Below, piece after piece: positions 1-5,607 of a DNA stretch of 5,714 bases (position 1 is the stretch's first letter; each line of letters starts with the position of its first letter). The notes beneath the pieces are model-generated. The model did no database searches, was not told the origin of the DNA, and saw nothing but the letters and a program-made list of their open reading frames with translations. This DNA comes from Lachnospiraceae bacterium (GTDB lineage: Bacteria > Bacillota_A > Clostridia > Lachnospirales > Lachnospiraceae). The translations under genes and the position numbers were made by a program. The stretch spans positions 1 to 5,714 of the forward strand of contig JAQUUB010000187.1 of NCBI GenBank assembly GCA_028694115.1. The letters run 5' to 3'.

Positions 1-84
1 TGGTATAATCGCCAACGGATTCACAGTGCTCTTGGATACAAAACTCCTCAGCAAGTGGAGGACGAAGCTACTCAGGCAGCATAA
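1..84 (+). CDS. IS3-family transposase OrfB, C-terminal end (partial)
   Basis: This is the last 27 codons of a transposase whose body lies left of the window. The frame opens at base 1 and ends at TAA 82-84. The residues begin WYNRQRIHSALGYKTP, which is the classic end of the IS3-family (IS150/IS3 group) DDE integrase-like OrfB: a W-Y-N-x-x-R-x-H-S-x-L-G-Y-x-T-P block placed shortly after the catalytic glutamate. The protein cuts and joins element ends during copy-out/paste-in transposition. Catalytic residues are outside the window, so activity cannot be judged. It points toward the minus-strand cassette and therefore converges with the GP88-like gene that ends at 156. Family call is firm; the exact group is not. 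Confidence 0.9.
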   Translation, partial: WYNRQRIHSALGYKTPQQVEDEATQAA

Positions 85-120
85 AAAAGTTTAACTTTTT
101 GTGTCCAATGTATTGACACA
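1..120 (+). mobile_element. Right end of an IS3-family insertion sequence
   Basis: After the transposase stop comes a short AT-rich tail with the palindrome AAAAAGTT-T-AACTTTTT (84-100), then GTGTCCAATGTATTGACACA (101-120). IS3-family elements normally end in CA as part of an imperfect terminal inverted repeat, so a boundary at the CA of 119-120 is likely, with GGTCCA beyond it. GTGTC (101-105) and GACAC (115-119) also pair with each other. The other end is not in the window, so the boundary and any target duplication are inferred. No matching inverted repeat occurs near the second IS at the right edge, so the two are different elements. Confidence 0.65.
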
Positions 121-155
121 GGTCCAAATTGGTTTTATTTCTGTTCCCATACTCT

Positions 156-1184
156 TCATCCTTTGTTCTTTTCATTGCTGGCATTCTTTTTATTACAGTA
201 CTTTTCATTCATCAGTTCAGCAACTCGAATATTATATGATTTAAGTCTGTTAATGTCAGTCTTATAATTTGCTGTTCCACTCGTTGTTCTTAAAGGCTCA
301 ATAATAATTTGTGTTTTATCCTTAACAATGTAACACCCAAACTCTTTTTCATTTTCAAGACAACATTCAGAACAAGTTTTTCCCTCATGTAACTTACAAG
401 AAGTAACATAAAAATCCTGTATATTTTGCGACTGGAATTTGTCCAAGATATTTTTACACTCACTCTCATATTCAACCTTATAAATATCTGCACAAGTTTC
501 TTTGACAAGCTGTTCAAAATCCTGTATTCTTCCTTTCTTCTTTTCTATTAATTTATCTCTACTAATATTTTGATCCACCTTATCATGGATTGTACCATAA
601 AAAGAATCTGGCATTATACTTAACATAATTTTCAAATTTGCTGGTATTTCATTTCCGTTTTTATAGTATTGATGCACATACTCAAAGCATTTTGTATACA
701 CACAAAACTTTATATTCTCTAGTTTTTTTACAATTCTCATCCATTTTTCAAAATAACTATATGAATAAAACTCTCCCAAGCTATGTATTCTAAAAAATCT
801 TTCTCCTTTTTCTTCTATTTCTTTTTTTAAAAGATCTATCATATTTTTCTCGAATAAATTATCCAATGTCGCCATATAATTACGATATACGCATCTTCTA
901 ACCTCTATTGTCAGTGTATTATTTTGATAGCATCTACTGTTGCAAATAACCGTTGCTCCAGGACACATAACTATTCTTTTACACTTATCCTTTATTTCAC
1001 AATCTGAGCATTTTTCTTTCTCTGCGTTTTTCCCTCCTCCTTTTTTGCATATATATGTATTTCCCTCATAACGTATAATTCCGCAATTATCATTGGGTAA
1101 ATTAAATGTTCTGATTCTTTTTCCAAGCATATCGCCCTCTGATAATTTTATTTCTGATCTATCGCTTTCTAACCATTGAATCAT
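156..1184 (-). CDS. GP88-like cysteine-rich protein
   Basis: A 342-residue protein beginning MIQWLESDRS. The pattern matches the phage 'gene product 88' (GP88) family: IRTFNLP near residues 24-30, a C-P-G-A-T...C-x3-C-Y block (Cys 74, 81, 85), then R-R and Y-R-N, the RIHSLGEF segment (132-139), YTK (163-165), and a late C-x7-C-x2-C-C cluster (Cys 263, 271, 274, 275). An extra C-x2-C-x5-C (59, 62, 68) precedes the CPGAT block. The paired cysteine clusters suggest a bound metal, zinc or Fe-S. The biochemical role of the family is not known to me. The start is the ATG at 1184 because AGGAGG lies 12 bases upstream. A TTG at 1229 would add 15 residues but has no Shine-Dalgarno. The stop, TGA at 156-158, lies about 36 bases from the IS end. 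It is probably the last gene of the minus-strand cassette. Confidence 0.7.
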   Translation of the reverse strand: MIQWLESDRSEIKLSEGDMLGKRIRTFNLPNDNCGIIRYEGNTYICKKGGGKNAEKEKCSDCEIKDKCKRIVMCPGATVICNSRCYQNNTLTIEVRRCVYRNYMATLDNLFEKNMIDLLKKEIEEKGERFFRIHSLGEFYSYSYFEKWMRIVKKLENIKFCVYTKCFEYVHQYYKNGNEIPANLKIMLSIMPDSFYGTIHDKVDQNISRDKLIEKKKGRIQDFEQLVKETCADIYKVEYESECKNILDKFQSQNIQDFYVTSCKLHEGKTCSECCLENEKEFGCYIVKDKTQIIIEPLRTTSGTANYKTDINRLKSYNIRVAELMNEKYCNKKNASNEKNKG

Positions 1185-1196
1185 TCTTTTTATATT

Positions 1197-1202
1197 CCTC
1201 CT
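1197..1202 (-). promoter_or_regulatory. Ribosome binding site AGGAGG of the GP88-like gene
   Basis: A perfect AGGAGG lies on the minus strand 12 bases before the ATG at 1184. The spacing is slightly long but usable in Firmicutes. It decides in favour of that ATG over the TTG at 1229, because this site would lie inside the coding region of the longer version. Confidence 0.7.
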
Positions 1203-1225
1203 GTTATGGAACTTCCTGTATTTGC

Positions 1226-1300
1226 TCAAAGCGGAAATAAATCTTCTGCAATAATATTCTTTAAGTCTCCTACGACAATGGGATTAATTCGCAATTTCAT
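1226..1300 (-). pseudogene. RelE/ParE-type toxin, N-terminal remnant
   Basis: A 24-codon frame reading MKLRINPIVVGDLKNI, then IAEDLFPL and TGA (1226-1228). The first part resembles the N-terminus of Firmicutes RelE/ParE toxins, which commonly start M-K-(L/I)-x-I-x-P-x-A-x-x-D-L-x-x-I and continue with Y-I-A-E-D. Such toxins are normally about 90-110 residues, so only the first strand and helix remain. There also seems to be a small in-frame loss between K-N-I and I-A-E-D. Nothing recognisable as its antitoxin was found upstream (1301-1507), although stop-broken frames there read NTGVLKKSVGV. A GGGG lies 13 bases ahead of the ATG, a weak ribosome binding site. The stop overlaps the TTG at 1229 of the longer GP88-like frame. 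The match is from memory over a short stretch, so it is tentative. Confidence 0.4.
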
Positions 1301-1507
1301 GATAACTTATACCCCAACAGATTTCTTCAAAACACCAGTGTTTATGCTGTGTTCAGGCTTTGATAGGTTTTACTCAAACTCTTTTTCGAGTTCTATATAT
1401 AACGTGATTTATATCTGTTTTTGTTTCAAAAGCGTATCTTTTTGATACGATTTTATATGTCGTTTTTCTGGTTGTTTTTCTCTTGTACCTAAAATGTACC
1501 CACATCG
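1301..1507. other. Gene-free spacer with small repeats
   Basis: About 200 bases between the ATPase stop and the toxin remnant. I see no convincing gene. The stretch holds a 14-base palindrome AAACAC-CA-GTGTTT (1330-1343), a small hairpin AACTC/GAGTT (1377-1392), a stronger hairpin (1433-1449) and two TGTACC direct repeats exactly 11 bases apart (1484-1489 and 1495-1500), which is one helical turn. The minus-strand frames are broken by stops. It could be decayed antitoxin DNA or a promoter region for the downstream genes. Confidence 0.4.
1433..1449 (-). terminator. Possible terminator hairpin after the ATPase gene
   Basis: CGTATC-TTTTT-GATACG forms a six-pair stem with a five-base loop, about 60 bases after the ATPase stop. 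On the minus strand it is followed by CTTTTG, on the plus strand by ATTTTAT. The T-tract is short either way, so termination would be weak. It could also be a protein-binding inverted repeat. Confidence 0.35.
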
Positions 1508-3094
1508 TCATTTCATCATCTTTTTATAATGCTTCTCATATCCAGTAAGTTCAAATACTAATTTAAATGCACTCTTAAAGCTATCATAGTCAAATTCTTT
1601 AATATCAAAAATATTTTGCCCCTTAGAGTGTGATTCCCTATTCATATAACGATTAAAAGCAAGAAATCGATTTTCTTTCAATTCAGGTTTTGCAAATACA
1701 TTGTTAAAGTCTTGCTTTTCGACAAAATTAAAAAAATATTCCATTATGTTTCTCATACAATTAGCAATTAAAGCTGGTGGCTGGTTTTCATCCTTTATTA
1801 TATACCAATATGATTGATAATCATTCTGAATTTCTTCATATTTCATACTAATAATTGAACTACCATTATCGTTTTTGACAATACGGAATAATTTCTGCGT
1901 TTTCTCACGTTCTTCGTGGTTAATATTGGTTAATTCGTAAAAAAAGTAAAGGCTATGTGTCAAAACAAATACCTGTTCATATTTTTCAGTCCTTAGAAAT
2001 TCATTATGAATAATTCTTCCAATATTAAAAACATATATATGGGACAAACTCGATATAGGATCATCAATAACAACAATCTTATTTGTTGCCGTTGTTTCCT
2101 CCACAGTTTCTCCTTTACACATCTCAACAAAATACAAGAAACTGATGACCATCTTCTCACCTTCACTCAATGTCTTAAATACGTTTGCCATACTGTGTTC
2201 TCTTTTTAGATGGTACAAAGCCTCATCTTCAGAATATTTTTCTATTGAAAAATCTGTAATTCCAATGTCTATTAGCCCTTGATTTATATTTTCTACAGCT
2301 TCATCAATATTTACTGTTTTCTTTTGATTCTCGACTATCACATTTTTCTGTTTGTTCTCTTCAATCGTGATTTCATTCAATTTCCCTGCATGTTCTAAAT
2401 TATCAGCATTATGTCTTTTATCAGCAACAAGATAAAGTGAGATAACGGAGTCATATTCTTTTCTCATCAGCGACCAGAATCTCTCTTTAATCGATTTCAA
2501 CGCATCTTGACTGTGTTCAATCTTATCGTTAAACTCCTTAATCTTTACATTTGCCTTTAAAATTATTTCGTTGATTCTTTCTTCAAATTTTTGCATCGAT
2601 TTCAATGCAACAGTTATGCTAGTATTCTTTATTTTCTTTTCAAGTGTATTAACGTTTTCCGACGCAGCAACTGTAAACTCTCCAATACATAAATTCATTT
2701 CTGGAATCAATGGTTCTATAAATCTATTTTTCTTTAGCAGATCAATCTCAAGATTTACTCTTTGAATCTCATCCTTATATTGACTAAGCAAACCCTCTAA
2801 TGAGTTTTTATCATTTTTATATGTCTCATCAAAAAAATCACAAATCTGTTTATATAATTCCTTTGTAATTGTTCTTTGCTGGCAAAAGGGGCATTGTACG
2901 CTTTCATCTTCAACATGAATATAATTCAACCCTTCTTCTACCCATGTCGAATTTTGCAAATGTTCAATCAGTTCCGCTACAATACTATCCTTTTTTCCAG
3001 CAATTATTTTCGTCAATAAGGTAGATTCCTCTATTGTTGAAAAATTAAAATGAATGGAATTTATTTCATTTTCTTTCGTAGCATCATCTTGCAA
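1508..3094 (-). CDS. C-terminal piece of the AAA_13 ATPase (zinc hook to HEPN-like tail)
   Basis: The downstream open frame, 528 residues if counted from a TTG at 3094. It has no ribosome binding site of its own, and in-frame coding sequence (SEDAISYSVENLKKEALE) extends upstream to the A-run at 3148, so the TTG is not a true start. Within this frame: CPFC at 68-71, LSEGE 309-313, VVIDDP 341-346, H380, R448, E452, H489. The frame is uninterrupted over nearly 1.6 kb and all motifs are intact. The break is therefore either recent or bypassed. Confidence 0.6.
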   Translation of the reverse strand: MQDDATKENEINSIHFNFSTIEESTLLTKIIAGKKDSIVAELIEHLQNSTWVEEGLNYIHVEDESVQCPFCQQRTITKELYKQICDFFDETYKNDKNSLEGLLSQYKDEIQRVNLEIDLLKKNRFIEPLIPEMNLCIGEFTVAASENVNTLEKKIKNTSITVALKSMQKFEERINEIILKANVKIKEFNDKIEHSQDALKSIKERFWSLMRKEYDSVISLYLVADKRHNADNLEHAGKLNEITIEENKQKNVIVENQKKTVNIDEAVENINQGLIDIGITDFSIEKYSEDEALYHLKREHSMANVFKTLSEGEKMVISFLYFVEMCKGETVEETTATNKIVVIDDPISSLSHIYVFNIGRIIHNEFLRTEKYEQVFVLTHSLYFFYELTNINHEEREKTQKLFRIVKNDNGSSIISMKYEEIQNDYQSYWYIIKDENQPPALIANCMRNIMEYFFNFVEKQDFNNVFAKPELKENRFLAFNRYMNRESHSKGQNIFDIKEFDYDSFKSAFKLVFELTGYEKHYKKMMK

Positions 3095-3143
3095 TTCAAG
3101 GGCTTCTTTTTTTAGATTCTCAACAGAATATGATATTGCATCT

Positions 3144-3677
3144 TCACTTTTTTTTCACAGCAAGTAGATGGCTAAAAAGTGTATCTTTATTTCCCTTCAA
3201 ACCAGTAAGGCAAAATTCCAATACCCTATCTCCACCTGTGTATTCTGTTTTGATTTTCCACACTTCGCCTTTATACCCATCAATTTCCTTCTGATATTTT
3301 ACATCTGCTTTACTTTTATTTATATTAAGATTATTTCGCCTTTCAGCCAAATTCCTACACTCTTTTTTTGCATCATCAATTAATTGCTTAGCTTCCTTAT
3401 TTCCTTTTGAAAGAGTAAAAATACCATGGATACCTTCTGTCTCATAAAAATTATCATTAATAAATTTTTGGTTATATACTAAAAGTTCATCCGCTCCTGA
3501 AAGTCCTTCGGCTAAGCACTCATTAAACATAATATCAGCTCTATTATATAAGTAATTTGACAGCGTACTCTTTCCAGTTCCATTAAGACCATAAATAAGG
3601 TTTATCCTTTTATCTGTCTCAAATGATGTTCCCTGTTTATAGCTTGCAACACCTTTCATTGTAATTTTTGAAATCAC
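3144..3677 (-). CDS. N-terminal piece of the AAA_13 ATPase as sequenced
   Basis: This is what would be translated without slippage: 177 residues starting at GTG 3677 and ending ...HLLAVKKK. It has the Walker A loop (30-38) and the start of the coiled coil (about residues 95-135), but no Walker B, signature motif or zinc hook, so it cannot hydrolyse ATP alone. GTG is chosen because GGAGGGGAG (3683-3691) sits directly upstream and MISKITMKGV is the usual first strand of this family. The frame ends two codons after the homopolymer begins to be read. Confidence 0.7.
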   Translation of the reverse strand: MISKITMKGVASYKQGTSFETDKRINLIYGLNGTGKSTLSNYLYNRADIMFNECLAEGLSGADELLVYNQKFINDNFYETEGIHGIFTLSKGNKEAKQLIDDAKKECRNLAERRNNLNINKSKADVKYQKEIDGYKGEVWKIKTEYTGGDRVLEFCLTGLKGNKDTLFSHLLAVKKK

Positions 3678-3731
3678 TATGTCTCCCCTCCGTATGCTAC
3701 CACATTGGCGTTAAACTGCTCAACACTCCAT
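3677..3731 (-). pseudogene. Frame-broken mini-ORF coupled to the ATPase start
   Basis: A strong site AAAGGAG (3738-3744) lies six bases before an ATG (3729-3731), but that frame stops after three codons (ATG GAG TGT TGA). One base over, a frame of 16 codons reads SVEQFNANVVAYGGET and ends in TAG (3677-3679), sharing its G with the GTG start of the ATPase. Removing one G after the ATG would give a 17-residue peptide translationally coupled to the ATPase. I do not recognise the peptide. It may be a leader peptide, or the tail of a lost gene such as an upstream partner. The good ribosome site and the stop/start overlap are what support it. Confidence 0.3.
3683..3691 (-). promoter_or_regulatory. 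Ribosome binding site of the ATPase
   Basis: GGAGGGGAG on the minus strand, ending five bases before the GTG at 3677, with the GGAGG core nine bases away. It fixes the start of the N-terminal ATPase frame and lies inside the preceding mini-ORF. Confidence 0.7.
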
Positions 3732-3778
3732 CTGCTTCTCCTTTAATACACTAAGTTAAACTCTATCCATATATATCA

Positions 3779-4825
3779 TTATTCTTCTCTCTGTTCCAAT
3801 TGTTCCTTCGCATTCGCAATAGCCAAAGACAGTTTTTGTTCCAACAACTCCTTTGGTGGCATCTTCGTCAGATATTGTCCAACATAAATACTTCCATTAT
3901 CCAATTCCAATAATTCTATGGTTTCTTGTGATTTCTCCGCACATAAAATCAATGCGACTGGACTTTCTTCACCTTCTGCCTTTTCATACTTTTCAAGCCA
4001 TCGAAGATATAACTCAACTTGTCCTTTATCCTGTGACTCAAATTCTCCTAATTTCAGTTCAACAAGAACCAATCTTCGAAGGGAACGATGATAAAATAAA
4101 AGATCCATGTAATAATCCTTACTATCAAGTACGAAATGTTTTTGTCTCCCCAAAAAGGCAAAATCTGAACCCCTTCCCAAAATAAATTTCTCCAATTCAG
4201 CAAGAATTGTATTCTCTAAATCTTTTTCACTATAAGTATCTTTCAGTCCCAAGAAATCTAGCATATATGGATCTCTATAGAACATATCCACTGACATCTT
4301 TCGTTTATCCTGAAGTAGCTCTATTTCATTTTTAACTGTTTCCTCTGGCAACCTTGAAATAGCAGTTCTTTCGTAGAGCATAGATTTCTTACGTTCTCTA
4401 AGAGTACGCACAGACCAATTTTCATTTTTACACATCGCTGCATAAAAATCTCTTTTTAATTCATCTTGAATTGGTAATATTTCCATAAAATGCGACCATG
4501 TCAATTGTTATGACAGTGTCGCAACTTTCTCATATTCAGGAAATTCTTCATAAAACTTAATCATTCTGGAAATTGAAGTTTTATCAAAGCTAGTTCCATA
4601 TTGCTTTGCCAATCGCAAAGCAACCTCACTTACAACACTTTTTCCATATTCTGGTTTTCGTTCTCCTTTCTGTTCGCTAGACAGTTTTTTTCCAATTCCC
4701 CAATACATTGAAACCATAGAATCATTAACAATTTTTTTTACTTCATTTTTCTTTTGTTGAATCAGGTCACATATTTCTTCACAAATTCTATCAATATCAC
4801 TCAAAGTAATAATTTCATGTCCCAC
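3779..4825 (-). pseudogene. YhcG/DUF1016 PD-(D/E)XK nuclease-like protein with an internal stop
   Basis: One gene of 348 codons plus stop, interrupted by an in-frame TAA at 4508-4510. Both parts are in the same frame, and the protein reads VATLS-stop-QLTWSHFMEILPI, where family members have VATLSQQLSWSHF. CAA (Gln) has thus become TAA. The N-terminal part (105 residues) is the DUF1016_N domain, predicted DNA-binding, with MYWGIGK and SISRMIKFYEEFPEYEKVATLS. The C-terminal part is the YhcG_C nuclease-like domain: D241 in YYMDLLFYHR, E256 and K258 in LVELKLGEF, and Q269 in KGQVELYLRWL, the usual PD-(D/E)XK core. The family is widespread, often beside type I restriction and other defence genes; its precise activity is not settled. 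The start is GTG 4825 with AGGCGGTGG six bases before it. It is the first gene of the cassette, about 100 bases ahead of the ATPase. Confidence 0.85.
4511..4528 (-). repeat. In-gene copy of the leader palindrome half
   Basis: On the minus strand this reads AAAGTTGCGACACTGTCA, encoding the conserved K-V-A-T-L-S of the YhcG protein, and it is followed directly by the premature TAA. The same 18 bases occur exactly on the plus strand at 4845-4862, in the leader. Extended to 22 bases the two agree at 21, the one difference being T here against C in the leader, at the first base of the stop codon. Confidence 0.9.
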
Positions 4826-4831
4826 TTTTTA

Positions 4832-4840
4832 CCACCGCCT
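4832..4840 (-). promoter_or_regulatory. Ribosome binding site of the YhcG-like gene
   Basis: AGGCGGTGG on the minus strand ends six bases before the GTG at 4825. It is an imperfect but adequately spaced Shine-Dalgarno and supports the GTG over any later start. It lies four bases after the 25-base palindrome in the transcript, so a hairpin there could affect ribosome access. Confidence 0.5.
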
Positions 4841-4844
4841 TTCA

Positions 4845-4869
4845 AAAGTTGCGACACTGTCACAACTTT
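4845..4869. repeat. 25-base palindrome in the YhcG leader
   Basis: AAAGTTGCGACA (4845-4856), a central C, then TGTCACAACTTT (4858-4869). The arms are 12 bases each and pair everywhere except one position (a G-T wobble in RNA). It lies between the predicted -10 box and the ribosome site of the YhcG-like gene. It could be an operator, a transcribed hairpin or a mobile palindromic repeat. The left arm plus centre repeats inside the gene. Confidence 0.9.
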
Positions 4870-4875
4870 CCTCTA

Positions 4876-4881
4876 ATTATA
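4876..4881 (-). promoter_or_regulatory. Candidate -10 box for the YhcG operon
   Basis: A perfect TATAAT on the minus strand, about 50 bases before the GTG at 4825. No good -35 hexamer sits at 16-18 bases upstream, so it would be weak or activator-dependent. Transcription would start around 4869, right at the palindrome. In AT-rich DNA such a hexamer can arise by chance. Confidence 0.3.
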
Positions 4882-4998
4882 AATATTAAACATTCAAATC
4901 TTATAATTATTCTCTTAACATATCCAAAGTCTCTGTGTATTGTTCACGTAATAACGACTGTTTTTCCTATTATTGTAACCTTAAATCTATAGCAAATA

Positions 4999-5020
4999 CA
5001 GGTAACGAACCTATTACCTG
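4999..5020. repeat. Inverted repeat CAGGTAA-8-TTACCTG
   Basis: CAGGTAA (4999-5005) and TTACCTG (5014-5020) are perfect seven-base arms around an eight-base spacer, a 22-base dyad. No T-run follows on either strand, so a terminator is unlikely. On the minus strand a TATAAT (5026-5031) lies six bases before it, so the dyad would overlap a transcription start, as operators often do. Confidence 0.6.
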
Positions 5021-5025
5021 CACTC

Positions 5026-5031
5026 ATTATA
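5026..5031 (-). promoter_or_regulatory. Candidate -10 box next to the inverted repeat
   Basis: TATAAT on the minus strand, directly upstream of the CAGGTAA dyad. There is no clear -35 box. It could drive a long leader into the YhcG operon. Chance occurrence is possible in this AT-rich stretch. Confidence 0.25.
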
Positions 5032-5238
5032 CACTACATGCAACTTATTAACTACCGAAAAATACCATCAAGAAAATATCATTTAAGAAAATACTCCTTT
5101 TATTTTTACATCCATGTTACTTCTGATTCCTCTAGAATATTGCTCTTGTTCCCTGCTTATATCTATTTTTTGCTTCATCATACATGTTTGTATGAACAAT
5201 AGCACAATTTGTCATAGACTCCGCCGACTGTTCCTTAT

Positions 5239-5547
5239 TTACTCACCCGTACAAAAATCATACATTTCCTCACTTATCCGGTATATGCCATTATAAGGCT
5301 GCTCCAAATAATACCTACCCTGTTTCAAATATACAAACATAGTCGTTATTCCCTCTGCATCATTTATGGTCATAGTTACAACAAAATCTGCATTGACCGG
5401 ATAATCCTGAATACTTTCTGATTTGGTAGTCTTTTTATTTCCCAGCAATTCATAAAATCTAATCACATCTTCATCCACAGCCACCCATTCTGCACTATTC
5501 TGTGAAAATGTTATACTTTCCACGTTTTCCATCTGTGGAAGGTTCAT
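5239..5547 (-). pseudogene. DUF5301-like protein, probable C-terminal fragment
   Basis: A 102-residue frame beginning MNLPQMENVESI and ending YDFCTGE. It resembles the small extracytoplasmic DUF5301-type domain seen in Lachnospiraceae lipoproteins and at the end of BlaR1/M56 metallopeptidase-like proteins: L-P-x-M-E-x-V-x-S-I, a central S-x-x-D-x-P-V-N-x-D block, and Y-L-E-Q-P-Y-N-G-I-Y at about 79-88. That assignment is from memory. The ATG at 5547 has no ribosome site. The frame stays open upstream for 25 codons (through NKRTYT just before the ATG) to a TAA at 5623-5625 without another usual start. It has no signal peptide or membrane segment. The neighbouring IS begins in this same stretch, so the likely explanation is a longer gene cut by the insertion. 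Confidence 0.45.
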
Positions 5548-5607
5548 GGTATAGGTTCTTTTGTTCAGAAATAAAGTTATGCTAATAATGTCATGATATA
5601 GTATAGT

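Larger units (their letters stand above)
1508..3677 (-). pseudogene. AAA_13 / RloC-like ATPase, split by a one-base frameshift
   Basis: Two frames join into one protein of about 722 residues if one A is removed from the run of eight at 3148-3155. The N-terminal part (GTG 3677, 177 codons, TGA 3144-3146) carries Walker A GLNGTGKST (30-38). The C-terminal part carries a CPFC zinc hook (about 262-265) within coiled coil, the ABC signature LSEGE (503-507), Walker B VVIDDP (535-540), the D-loop SSLS and an H-loop histidine in VLTHS (574). The order is that of AAA_13 proteins such as the tRNA anticodon nucleases PrrC and RloC, and the zinc hook favours RloC. After the ATPase core, R642-x3-E646 and H683 (in NRESH) resemble the R-E-H triad of PrrC (R320, E324, H356). 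RloC enzymes cleave tRNA in response to DNA damage or phage. Tail: TGYEKHYKKMM. The nuclease role is inferred. As sequenced the product stops before the zinc hook. Confidence 0.75.
4882..5238. other. Non-coding or decayed stretch upstream of the YhcG gene
   Basis: About 350 bases without a convincing gene. On the minus strand there are three short open frames: one ending at 4907 that reads EKQSLLREQYTETLDMLRE, one of 31 residues at 5083-5178 starting MKQKIDISRE, and one of 27 residues at 5132-5215 starting MTNCAIVHTN. None has a well-placed ribosome site except a close GGAG before the last. The peptides look protein-like in composition, so this may be eroded coding DNA, but I recognise none of them. 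Confidence 0.4.

Noticed and set aside
290..517. Second minus-strand frame inside the GP88-like gene
   Set aside because: It lies wholly within the real gene in another frame and has no family features.
1182..1229. TTG at 1229 as the start of the GP88-like protein
   Set aside because: There is no Shine-Dalgarno before it, and a perfect AGGAGG inside this stretch serves the ATG at 1184.
1176..1445. Plus-strand open frame of 89 codons
   Set aside because: It overlaps the start of the GP88-like gene antisense, has no ribosome site and resembles no family; it is the shadow of an AT-rich spacer.
3144..3155. A classical -1 slippery heptamer A-AAA-AAG at the ATPase break
   Set aside because: The heptamer is present in the right phase, but the -1 frame after it reaches TAA within about 12 codons. 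The intact downstream frame needs +1, or loss of one A, so dnaX-style -1 frameshifting cannot join the halves.
4907..4966. Minus-strand open stretch EKQSLLREQYTETLDMLRE
   Set aside because: It is protein-like, but bounded by stops upstream with no start codon near its beginning, and I recognise no family. Possibly eroded coding DNA, too short to call.
5114..5296. Plus-strand 60-codon hydrophobic frame
   Set aside because: It overlaps the end of the DUF5301-like gene antisense, has no ribosome site, and its hydrophobicity follows from the T-rich strand.
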